From Parietaria judaica (Eukaryota; Streptophyta; Magnoliopsida; Rosales; Urticaceae), in the NCBI GenBank assembly GCA_954871525.1, contig OX940869.1, positions 17,884,001 through 17,948,000 of the forward strand: DNA of 64,000 nucleotides, given 5' to 3'. Positions 31,387 through 40,911 of the stretch are shown here, piece after piece; positions within the stretch are counted from its first letter, which is position 1, and each line of letters opens with the position of its first letter. The notes under the pieces are model-generated. The model was not told the origin of the DNA and did no database searches. It worked only from the letters and a program-made list of their open reading frames with translations. The translations under genes and the position numbers were made by a program.

Positions 31387-33570
31387 TTAGGGATGATACG
31401 CGCTACTGAAATCGAGGCGAGTATCCACCAAGCGCCAAAGGGAGCGCCAAAAGTGGCTCAGGAAGCGGGTGTCGCGGTCTGAAACGATCGACGACGGAAG
31501 TCCATGGAGACGATAAATTTCACGGAAAAAAAGAGAGGTGACATTTACCGCGTCCGTCGTTTTCCGGCACGGGATGAAGTGAGCCATCTTCGAGAACCTA
31601 TCGACAACCACAAAAATTGAATCATGACCTCGTTGAGTACGCGGAAGTCCAAGAATAAAATCCATGCTAATGTCAATCCACGGTTGTGTCGGAATCGGGA
31701 GTGGCATATAAAGGCCTGCAATCGTGGCTTTATCTTTGGCGATGTGGCAGGTCCGACAACGCTCCACGAAACGTGTAACGTCTCTCCGTAATGTAGGCCA
31801 AAAATAAGAAGTCGTAACAAGTCCGTAAGTACGATCCCGTCCCACATGACCCTCGTTGTGGAGATCACGAATAATCATAAGTCGAAGACTACTCTCGGGA
31901 ATGCACAGGCGCGTGTCATGGAAAAGGAATCCATCTGACCATGAGTAATCGAGACGTTCACCCGCGTGAAGGCGCTGCACAATCCGCGAAAAGAACGGAT
32001 CCACTGCGTAAAGTTCGGTTATGGTGTCAAAACCAGGAACTTCGACGCGCATCTTGGTGAGCAAGGAATGGCGGTGGCTGAGTGCATCAGCAACACGGTT
32101 CAAAACACCGGCCTTATGCTTGATCGAGAACGTGAATTGTTGAAGAAAAGCAATCCATGAGGCATGGCGTGAGGAGACTTTGTCTTGAGTGCCGAGATGT
32201 TTTAAGGCGTCGTGATCGGTGTAAAGAACGAATTCCTTTTGAAAAAGATAATGCCGCCAATGATGGATGGCACGTACAATCGCGTAAAACTCCACGTCAT
32301 ATGTATTATAACGAGACTTTGGGCCGGTGAGTTTCTCGCTAAAATAGGCGACGGGTCGGCTACCTTGGCTTAGTACAGCCCCAATACCCACTTTAGACGC
32401 GTCGCAGTGGAGCAAAAAAAGTTGGCCAAAATCGGGGAGAACGAGGATCGGTGCGGTTGTTAGCTTCGCTTTTATTGTTTCAAAGGACTCTGATGCTTGT
32501 TGTGTCCAATGAAAATGACCCAACTTAATACACTCGGTGATCGGTGCCATGATCGAGCTAAAATGAGGGATAAATCGACGGTAAAAAGAAGCGAGACTGT
32601 GAAAACTTCGAACCTCGGTAACAGTACGCGGCGGTGGCCAAGAGGCGACGGCTTGGACTTTGGACTCGTCCACGCTCAAGCCCTCGGCAGATATAACATA
32701 GCCCAAAAAAACAACTCGGTCCGTGAGAAAAACGCATTTTGGCTCCGCGGCGTAGAAGGCGTTACTGCGAAACACATGAAGAACTTCCCGAAGATGTCGC
32801 AAATGGTCTTCGGGGTTAGCACTATAAATCAATATATCGTCAAAATAAACCACCACAAATTTACCGATGAATGGACGGAGAGTTTGGTTCATGACGTGCA
32901 TAAAGGTGCTAGGCGCATTAGAGAGGCCAAATGGCATAACAAGCCACTCGTAAAGGCCCTCACGTGTTTTGAAGGCCGTCTTCCACTCGTCGCCGGGTCG
33001 GATGCGGATTTGGTGGTACCCGCTCTTCAAGTCCAATTTACTAAATATACGGGCACCGCTTAATTGGTCGAGGAGATCATCGAGTCGTGGAATTGGAAAA
33101 CGGTAGCGCACCGTAATCTTGTTGATCGCACGACTATCGACGCACATATGCCAAGTGCCATCTTTTTTTGGCGTGAGGAGTGCGGGGACGGCACAAGGGC
33201 TGAGGCTCTCCCGGATATGCCCTTTTTGTAGAAGGTGCTCGACTTGACGGCGGAGCTCTTCGTGTTCGGAAGGACTCATCCGGTAATGGGCGCGGTTTGG
33301 TAGCACCGCATCAGGCACAAAATTGATCCTATGTTGGATGTCACGAAGTGGTGGGAGCTCGGCCGGAAGCTCACGGGGAAACACATCGCGGAACTCCTCA
33401 AGAAGCGGCTGCACTGTACCAGAGATCGGTTGGGCAGCAATGACGGGTTTGCTGAAGAGCGCGTAGACAACGCCCGACTCCGTTATTGCGTCCTCAAACT
33501 CAGCCCGAGACAAGAGCGTGGTCGCTGGCCGTCGTATCGAAGCTTTTTCTGGATTAGAGGGCAGAAGCAC
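31387..33570 (-). pseudogene. Gypsy pol: RT, RNase H, integrase (interrupted)
   Basis: About 727 residues open in one frame. [17 protein letters not shown] and the active-site YFDDILIYS near residue 240. RNase [17 protein letters not shown] near 385. Integrase: HHCC finger (HNEGHVGRD ... CRTCH) near 570-610, first Asp in [10 protein letters not shown] near 640, second Asp in SDRDTRF near 700. It stops at TAA where gypsy integrases have CAA (SAYHP then Q), splitting the catalytic triad before its Glu. The 5' end has no ATG: it overlaps gag by about 88 bp in the -1 frame and joins it at an A7 run. Confidence 0.9.
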
Positions 33571-35078
33571 AATTTTTTTCCACCAAAATAGAAGCTGTAT
33601 GTGTTTGTGAGGCCATCATGAATCGAGTGTCGATCAAATTGCCATGGTCGGCCCAATAGCAAATGGAAAGCGTCCATAGCGACAACATCGCACATAATTT
33701 TCTCTCGATAAGTCGTGCCGATCGATAAATTCACTAAGGCCCTTTTAGAGACGGTGACATCGGTACCGGTTTGGAGCCACGCTAATTTGTACGGCTTGGG
33801 ATGTTTCTCCGCTTCTATTCCTAACTTCTTGATGACGTCTTCGGCGATAATGTTTTCACAACTACCCGAATCAATGACAAAGCGACACACCTTGTCGCCG
33901 ATAGTGCAAGATGATTGGAATATATTATTGCGAAGCCAACCATCGTCGTTGCTCGGGGGAGAGAGGAGACTTCGCCGTACCACGAGAGCATGACCCACAT
34001 CGCCCGTAACTTCTTCAATGTCATCACTGGCCTCGATATCATCATCATAAATTGGGTCACCTAGAAATTCATGGGTGTCATCGGCAAGTAACCCAGGTCG
34101 GGTGTTCTTCAGACAAGCATTGCGGCGATGCCCCGATTCACCACAACCAAAACAACGAATTCCACCTCCGATATAAGGGGGAGTCGTCGCTGTAGCAACG
34201 GGCAAGGCAGTAGGCGGGGCTGGATTCATACGAGGAGCCGGAGGTGCAGTAGCGGGGCCACGATTAGGTGGGGCTGTTGTGGACGGATTATAAGTGCGCC
34301 TCGATTGTTGACGCTCAATAGCAAGGGCCCGTTGATGAGCTTCGGCGACCGTGAGCGGGTCAAACGTATTCAAGACGTCGGAGATCGCAGCACGTAATCC
34401 CCCGATGTAGCGGGAAACCGTTTGCTCTTCGGTTTCTGCGATATCATTCCGAGAAAGAAGCATAAAAAATTCGGTGGAATAATCAGACACGGATTTCGTA
34501 CCTTGCCGTAGATTCTGCAAACTCTGGTAAAGGGTACGAGCGTAATTATACGGGAGGAATGCAAGTTTCATATGCTTCTGCAATTTAACCCAAGACGCGA
34601 TCTTTGACTTTCCGCTTCGGGCTCGGTGTGCTTTCGTTTGAGTCCACCACGCCGCTGCGCGACCGCGAAAGCGGGTAGCTACGAGGGAGGCTCGTCGATC
34701 TCCAGGTACAGCTTTAAAATCCAAAACTTCTTCGACCGCGACAAGCCAGTTTAGAAATTCGTCTGCGTTTACGTTTCCATAGAACTCGGGAATTTCCATC
34801 TTGAATGCCAATTCCCAACGCGTGTCGGTCTCCACTCTGTCTACATGCGGGTATGCTTGGGGCTGAACGGCGGGGTTCGGCGCGAATGGGTTGTCGTCGT
34901 CAATATTGGATCCGTCAAGTGTGGCGGGCGCTGCGGGTCGCTGTTGAAGAAGCGCTGCAACGGAGCGTGTTAAATCCTCCACTTGTTGACGTAATCCGGC
35001 GAGATCTTCACGTCTATACACGTTATCTAGGTCAGCTTCACGATCTTGGGCACCTCCACGTCGTCCTCGGCGTGCCAT
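33483..35078 (-). CDS. Gypsy Gag-protease
   Basis: 531 codons from ATG at 35078, 31 bp inside the 5' LTR boundary. Residues 1-60 are basic then coiled ([22 protein letters not shown]). Residues 90-260 are a retrotransposon gag capsid ([39 protein letters not shown]). A CCHC knuckle, [14 protein letters not shown], lies near 308-321. The aspartic protease follows ([12 protein letters not shown] near 395, LLGRPWQ near 470). The frame runs 88 bp past the A7 run at 33571-33583, where pol continues in the -1 frame. Gag itself looks intact. Confidence 0.9.
   Translation of the reverse strand: MARRGRRGGAQDREADLDNVYRREDLAGLRQQVEDLTRSVAALLQQRPAAPATLDGSNIDDDNPFAPNPAVQPQAYPHVDRVETDTRWELAFKMEIPEFYGNVNADEFLNWLVAVEEVLDFKAVPGDRRASLVATRFRGRAAAWWTQTKAHRARSGKSKIASWVKLQKHMKLAFLPYNYARTLYQSLQNLRQGTKSVSDYSTEFFMLLSRNDIAETEEQTVSRYIGGLRAAISDVLNTFDPLTVAEAHQRALAIERQQSRRTYNPSTTAPPNRGPATAPPAPRMNPAPPTALPVATATTPPYIGGGIRCFGCGESGHRRNACLKNTRPGLLADDTHEFLGDPIYDDDIEASDDIEEVTGDVGHALVVRRSLLSPPSNDDGWLRNNIFQSSCTIGDKVCRFVIDSGSCENIIAEDVIKKLGIEAEKHPKPYKLAWLQTGTDVTVSKRALVNLSIGTTYREKIMCDVVAMDAFHLLLGRPWQFDRHSIHDGLTNTYSFYFGGKKLCFCPLIQKKLRYDGQRPRSCLGLSLRTQ
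33574..33582 (-). other. A7 run joining gag and pol frames (gypsy)
   Basis: In element sense GGTGGAAAAAAATTGTG: reading GGT GGA AAA AAA TTG keeps the gag frame, and slipping back one base gives the pol frame (AAA ATT GTG). It could be a programmed -1 site or a one-base loss from an ancestral A8. Confidence 0.5.
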
Positions 35079-35096
35079 GGCGGAGATCGGAATAGC

Positions 35097-35108
35097 TCTG
35101 ATACCAAC
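35097..35108 (-). other. Primer-binding site, gypsy element
   Basis: Plus strand GCTCTGATACCAAC, i.e. GTTGGTATCAGAGC in element sense, next to the 5' LTR. Complement of initiator tRNA-Met. Confidence 0.85.
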
Positions 35109-35376
35109 TGATGTAGATAATTATAGAGAGAGAGATCGATGGTTCAAGCAAAAGCTTGAGAATTTTATTAACTTCAAAAAAACTGAATAAAACAATCGTA
35201 CTGTGTTGAATATATATCCTCAAACACCTAAGAATAAAATCTAAACTTAATCGCCTATAAAAGTGCAAAACAAATCAACAAAATAAATAACCCTAAATAA
35301 TAAATACGTAGTAGAAAAATAAAAGAAATAAATATTATGCATGGAACTCAAATTATGTTTGAGTTAGTCGGCATCA
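35109..35376 (-). repeat. 5' LTR of the gypsy element
   Basis: 268 bp, almost identical to 30513-30778, followed by GTACC. Confidence 0.93.
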
Positions 35377-36338
35377 GTACCCAATGTTTGATCGGTTGCG
35401 GATTATATACTCAATGTTTATTTTCGACGGCTAATGTACTCAAACTTGATTCCGTTAGATTTTTAGTGTTTTCCGTCACTTGACCATCAACGGGTGATAT
35501 GTACATTTTTCGTATTTTTGACATAACTCACTCATTTTTTGTCCAAATTTTATGCACGACCTACTATTGGAAAGATAAGAGATAGATCTACAAATTTAGT
35601 GTTTCAAATTTTGTAAAAAAAGTTTTTAAAAATTACGAAATTTCAATTACAACGTAAAACTAGACATTAGTTTAATACAAAATATTTGTTTCGAGTAAAT
35701 TTTAATATACTTAATGACTTTTTATGATGAAATGTAAAACTACAAAGTTGTAGATAAATATTTTATCTTTCCAACGGTAGTTTATTTATAAATTTTGGAC
35801 AAAAAAAGAGTGAGTTATGCCAAAAATATGAAAGATATGATGTGAAAAAAACTTTCTTATTTTTGGCATAACTTACTCATTTTTTGTCCAAAATTTATAA
35901 ATAAACTACCATTGGAAAAATAAAATATTTATCTACAACGTTTTAGTTTTACGTTTTATCAGAAAAAGGCATTATGTATATTAACATTTGTTCGAAACAA
36001 ATATTTTGTATTAAATTAATGTTCAGTTCTACGTTGTAATTAAAATACCGTATTTTTTAAAAACTTTTTTTACAAAACTTAAAACACCAAAGTTGTAGGA
36101 TCTATCTCTTATCTTTCCAACCGTAGGTCGTGCATAAAATTTGGACTAGAAAAGAGTGAGTTATGTCAAAAATACGAAAAGTGTACATATCACTCGCTGA
36201 CGGTCAAGTGACGGAAAACACGAAAAAATCTAACGGAATCAAATTTGGGTACATTAGCCGTCGAAAATAAACAATGGGTACATAATCTGCAGCCAATCAA
36301 ACATTGGGTACATTAACTGCAGTTTACCCAATAAAATA

Positions 36339-36518
36339 TTATGTGGCAGTCGACTGGAGATGGGCTAACATTTGACTAAGGGTAGATGGATTGAAAACGA
36401 CATCATATTATTGAAGTTTGGCTATTTTTTCCGGTTAAAAAAATTGATATTCACTGTTACTTTCCGGACAAGAGTTAATACTTTTGTTGCAGAAATCCCA
36501 TAAGATATATAATTAATC
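36339..36518. other. Short intergenic spacer
   Basis: Between two DNA-transposon relics; nothing recognisable. Confidence 0.5.
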
Positions 36519-36526
36519 CAAAAAAC

Positions 36527-37471
36527 TAGGGGTGAAACCGGTACCGATAATCGGTAAATTAGTTTTTTTTGGTATTGGTATTGAAAAATCGAGAAATTTT
36601 TTTTTGGTATTGGTATTGGTATCGGTTCTAAAAATTTCTAGGTTTTTTATCAAACCGAGACTGAGACCGAAACGGAGTAAAAAGAAAAGAAAATCGATAA
36701 ATAAACCGAGACATGAACCGGGAATAACCCGGGAAAAATCCAAAAATAATACAAAATACCATGTCCGAAATATAAAATACATGTCTAATACATAAAAACA
36801 TCAAACATAATTAAACCATGTCATTTCTTTTTCTTTGATTTTTATTTCACCTTCTCCTTTTTCTTTGATTTTGATTTCGCTTTCCTTTTTCTTGGCCATG
36901 TTACTAGTTACTAACTTACTACTACAACCGGTAAGAGCGGAGGGAACAGAAGTTGAAACGGGAGCTTCAGAGCTTTCTTCTACAATAAACAATTTAAAGA
37001 AATTTGCGTTTAAAAAATATAAAAGCATAATTATTATATACAACGTTACAATTACGTTAAAATTGACATAGATATAAAATTATATAATAAAAAATAGTTG
37101 TATACAGTATACACTATTTTATAAGTCTACACTGTTTTATAATCACAACATGTAGTCGGTTTTTGTTTCAAATTGTCTTCATTAAATTTTAAATGCTATT
37201 GTTTTTCTCTCATACTATTGGTGTGGTATACACTGTTTTATTCAGCATATTCAACAAACCTATTTACAAAACTATTAGAAACGACATGTAGTTTACAACC
37301 GAAACCGATACTATCAGTATCGGTTCTCGGTATCGGTATCGGAAAACGATAACCGATAAGTATCGGTTCTTGGTTTTAAACTAAATTTATCAGATTTTTT
37401 TGAAAACCGATCCGAGATCGATACCGAAACCGAGACGATACCGAGAAACGGTTACAAAATTTTCACCCCTA
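36527..37471. mobile_element. hAT-type non-autonomous element, 945 bp
   Basis: Ends TAGGGGTGAAA and TTTCACCCCTA with a perfect 8-bp duplication CAAAAAAC (36519-36526 and 37472-37479). Both subterminal regions are rich in GGTATCGGT/ACCGATACC words. The interior has no transposase; short lysine-rich frames there are not convincing genes. A diverged relative is at 46440-46890. Confidence 0.88.
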
Positions 37472-37479
37472 CAAAAAAC

Positions 37480-38008
37480 CGTAGAATAGTAGTTACATTG
37501 GAGTGTTAAATATTTTTCAAATACTTTTTGAAAATAGCTTTAATTATATACACTGGTGAAAGTAAAGCCAATGAGAGTGGAGTTCAAACTCTTCAATTTT
37601 TGTTTTTGTATTTATGATCTATTTTTTTTTTTTTTAGTGTTAAATTAAAATAAATTTTTATCTCAACTCCTTTCAATTTTAATGAAAGTTATATATAACC
37701 TCCTCAATATTTCTTTATAATAAATTAAATCTATCTCTAAAATATATAAATTTTGGTTTCGGCAATGATTGATCGATTATATACATATGTAGGTACATAT
37801 ATATGTAAATGCAAAAGGTGTTGACGATGGAAATATGATTAAAATTCGAGCGTTCTTTGCTGAATTAAATGGAATAAATAAATATATTGCAAAAATCAGT
37901 TGCCGTGTATATTACTTCCCAAGGCAATTTTTAAAAGCTTCCATTAATGTTAAGATTAAATTCCATGCACAATCATATTCGTATTAATATATAGAAAATG
38001 GTCAATGC

Positions 38009-38012
<4 letters not shown>
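37480..38012. other. Intergenic DNA, AT-rich
   Basis: No feature recognised. Confidence 0.5.

Positions 38013-38073
<61 letters not shown>
38013..38073. repeat. (TA)n microsatellite
   Basis: About 30 uninterrupted TA dinucleotides. Confidence 0.95.
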
Positions 38074-38076
<3 letters not shown>

Positions 38077-39521
38077 TGATATTGGCCTTTATGCTTCTAG
38101 CTTTTTGTGTCTAGGGTTCTAACTTTTGAATGATAAAAACGCTATAGTCTATGAATAATTTATGTTAGAAATAGATCATTAAGCAACATTTACGTACGTA
38201 CCTTCCTTTTCTTTTACTCAATTGTATCATTGCTTGAATGCTTGAAATTTGTCAAGGCTAGATCACCAGGCCCGGGCTCGATCTGTAGGACGGAGCGGTT
38301 GCCCGCATTCGTCATAGTGGTCCGAAGAATTTGCCGTGCCCGACCAAAATAAAAAATAATTAAAAATAGTAGAAAAATAAAATAGTTAAAATTAAAGAAT
38401 TAGAAAAGTAGCAGTTCTTATTCTCTCTATAATTCTTGCGAATGAAGCGAAGTAGCGAACTATTTATTTATATATTTATATTTCACGGATACCAACAACA
38501 AATATTATTTATTTTATCCCGCGTGACTTAATTAAAAATATTTATTTTATGAATTTACAAAGAGATACAATGAGTTATGGCTGTCATTTTGTTGGATATC
38601 GTCTAATCACGTTGTAGTGTTTATGTAATATATATAGAGAGAGAGAGTATCAATCATGAAGCATTAATAACTTGACAAAAGGAAATTGGTACCTAAACCA
38701 ATATCAGTATGTGATCACCTACTTAAACCGTGTTCAAAATGAATAGTATAATTTATAATCAACATTGATATGAAATGGTGACATGTAGTATGCAATAATT
38801 TCTCAGAAGATAGGCAAAGAGCTTTCTGAATCGTGTTCAAAATGAAATATATATGATTGACTGTCTGGCATTGGCATGAAATGGCCAATCCTTGTATAGA
38901 TAAGTATGCAATAATTTCTGAGAGGATAAGAAGAGAAGCTCTCTATATTTCTGATAGATTTGACATCATATATATACCTTGAATATTTACCAGTTTTGCT
39001 CATACAAAGCTTTTTTGTTTGATTTGATGAAATGAATGAGGAGTATTTGAGATCAACTCTCCCTGACAGGAAGCACATTGTCAGAAAGGAAGAAGGTCCA
39101 TGGGTCCACTCCAGACCCACCCACCCACCACTAACCCACATTGTCTTTGTTAGCACATGCAAAGTGGAGAAACACAACACACCAGATCTGACCCACTTCT
39201 CTCTCTCTCAATTCTATCCAACTTACTCTTATAATATATGATACAGAGTTACAGACCATCGTGGCAAAAAATATTTAAATTTTAATCGACTGATGTTATA
39301 TGGACCAAAACTGAAAACTGAAAAAATAACTTGTAGTCAACAAATATGAAAGCGCCATATTTTTTGTCTAATTTTTTTGAAAGACGATCAATTTAATAAC
39401 GTAGTGCTATATATTAAATATATACATATGATACACATTATATGCTTGTTCAACTATTTAGGATTTTCGTGTCTAATTGTTTTTACAGACGTTTGGTCAA
39501 TTTTGTAACATAATACTATTT
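38074..39521. other. Intergenic DNA with a short imperfect duplication
   Basis: Two related stretches near 38730-38830 and 38840-38960 share TATGCAATAATTTCT, AGAAGA..AG and GAGCT(T/C)TCT, an old local duplication. No gene is convincing; the 125- and 69-codon frames near 38803-39241 have no domain. Confidence 0.45.
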
Positions 39522-40049
39522 AGGGTTAATCTCGGTAAAAGTTTCAACACTTTCAAAAAATAGACCAGTAGGTTCTATTTTTTTTTTTTGGGACAAAGTT
39601 CCAATTTTTTGGTTTTGAATCCGTCAAAATTTTTGTCCTCCACCGTTACTCATGCCACGTCAAAATTTTGGTTTTGTATTCTAATTCTTTTTTTTACCCG
39701 GACAAAGTTCCAATTCTCTGATTTTGTCTCTTCATTTCACTTCCGTGAAAATTCCAAACCATGAATTATAAATTTGTTGGGGCTTGAAAAAGCAATAATT
39801 GTGCTCCCGTTTAAGTACATATCCCACTATTGTTTTTGATCGTCCAACTTTCTGATGGTTAATTTTCCCCGGAAATGAGGATAAAAATTTGTAACGGTGG
39901 CATGAGTAACGGTGGAGGATGAAAATCTTTACGAGGGTACCAATAGGGATACAAAACCAAAGAATTGGAACTTTGTCCGGGCAAAAAAAAAATTGGAACT
40001 TACTAGTCTATTTTTTGAAAGTATCAAAACTTTTGCCGGGATTAACCCT
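39522..40049. mobile_element. MITE with 45-bp inverted termini, 528 bp
   Basis: AGGGTTAATCTCGGTAAAAG at one end mirrors CTTTTGCCGGGATTAACCCT at the other, and similarity extends inward through TTTCAAAAAATAGAC and ACAAAGTTCCAATT. Target duplications are not clear, so the superfamily is uncertain (Mutator-like is possible). It lies about 860 bp upstream of the LONGIFOLIA-like start codon. Confidence 0.75.
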
Positions 40050-40051
40050 AC

Positions 40052-40054
<3 letters not shown>

Positions 40055-40118
<64 letters not shown>

Positions 40119-40119
40119 T
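40055..40119. repeat. (TA)n(CA)n compound microsatellite
   Basis: About 23 TA units followed by about nine CA units. Confidence 0.95.
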
Positions 40120-40599
40120 TTATATGCTCATTAAGCTATTTAGGATTTTCTCTCATTTGAATTCAACGAAAAATTGGATGGAAAATTGTGTCGCTTCACT
40201 TTGGTTGATGTTGAATATTTTTGTCGCTATTTTATTTTTTACTTAGACCCTTGCCGCATCAATTAATCAGAATTTGGATACTTATCCAAATATAGAATAA
40301 ATAGCAACATAAAAATCCAACTTTTTTATCCTCAAATCTTAAACCCAATATTTACTATTTTTCATGTTTTATATTCAAAATTCGTCCATTTTTTCTATTA
40401 ATTTGATAGAATTTTGAATGTGCTGCTAAGTCATGAACACATGTCCCTTTCGAGATGCATAAAATTTTATTAACGACGCATCTAAACTTTTTAAATCAAT
40501 TATAAATAAGAAAGAATTTTAATGAAAAATTGACCCTAAACTTTGACAAAGAATATACTATACCACCACAAAAATAAAAACATTAGATATTTATACCGC

Positions 40600-40911
40600 A
40601 TATATATACATATCTCATCTCTCTCCTCCACTCCTTGGGATTTGTCCCACATCTCTCATCACTCTCACATCACATGTACTATAATTGCGAACTAATATAA
40701 TAACTAACACTCAAAAAGCGCGTGTCATTCTTCTCTTTCTCAGCCAAAGAGCCAACCAAGACACAAACTTGAGCTTCAGTTTCTCTGCCACACACTCAGT
40801 TTTCATTGTTTTGCTTTTCTCTTCTCCAAAAGGAAGACAACACAGCATCAACATGGACATGCCATGAAATGAACTGAACTAGAAGAAGAGATCCAGTGGA
40901 TAAGCTTCAAG
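40600..40911 (+). promoter_or_regulatory. Core promoter and 5' UTR of the LONGIFOLIA-like gene
   Basis: A TATA-like CATATATATACATA at 40603-40616 is followed by a CT-rich stretch (TCTCTCCTCCACTCC), typical of plant cores, and by about 250 bases of CT-rich probable 5' UTR before the ATG at 40912. The transcription start is not known. Confidence 0.45.

Larger units (their letters stand above)
30513..35376 (-). mobile_element. Ty3/gypsy LTR retrotransposon, 4.9 kb
   Basis: Minus strand. LTRs 30513-30778 (266 bp) and 35109-35376 (268 bp), TGATGTAG...GGCATCA, differ by one substitution and one 2-bp indel. The target duplication is GTACC (30508-30512, 35377-35381). A tRNA-Met-type primer site (TGGTATCAGAGC) sits beside the 5' LTR. 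Gene order gag, protease, RT, RNase H, integrase defines Ty3/gypsy. The short LTRs, compact size and a pol stop codon inside the LTR recall the CRM/Reina chromoviruses; I see no chromodomain and leave the clade open. A recent insertion, disabled by one nonsense codon. Confidence 0.93.
30490..36329. mobile_element. Mutator-like fold-back element, split by a gypsy element
   Basis: Starts GGGTAAACTGC and ends GCAGTTTACCC, flanked by a 9-bp duplication AATAAAATA (30481-30489 and 36330-36338), typical of Mutator-like elements. Without the gypsy insert it is about 970 bp, almost entirely one inverted repeat: arms of about 475 bp around an axis near 35840. Mirrored words such as GTGAGTTATG/CATAACTCAC and TTTATAAATT are obvious. 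It has no coding capacity. Its transcript would form a long hairpin. Confidence 0.88.

Noticed and set aside
39522..40049. Assigning this MITE to Mutator by target duplication
   Set aside because: I could not find a matching 9-bp (or 8-bp) flank, so the superfamily is left open.
40685..40867. An upstream reading frame before the LONGIFOLIA-like gene
   Set aside because: It opens at TTG, not ATG, and lies in the CT-rich 5' UTR.
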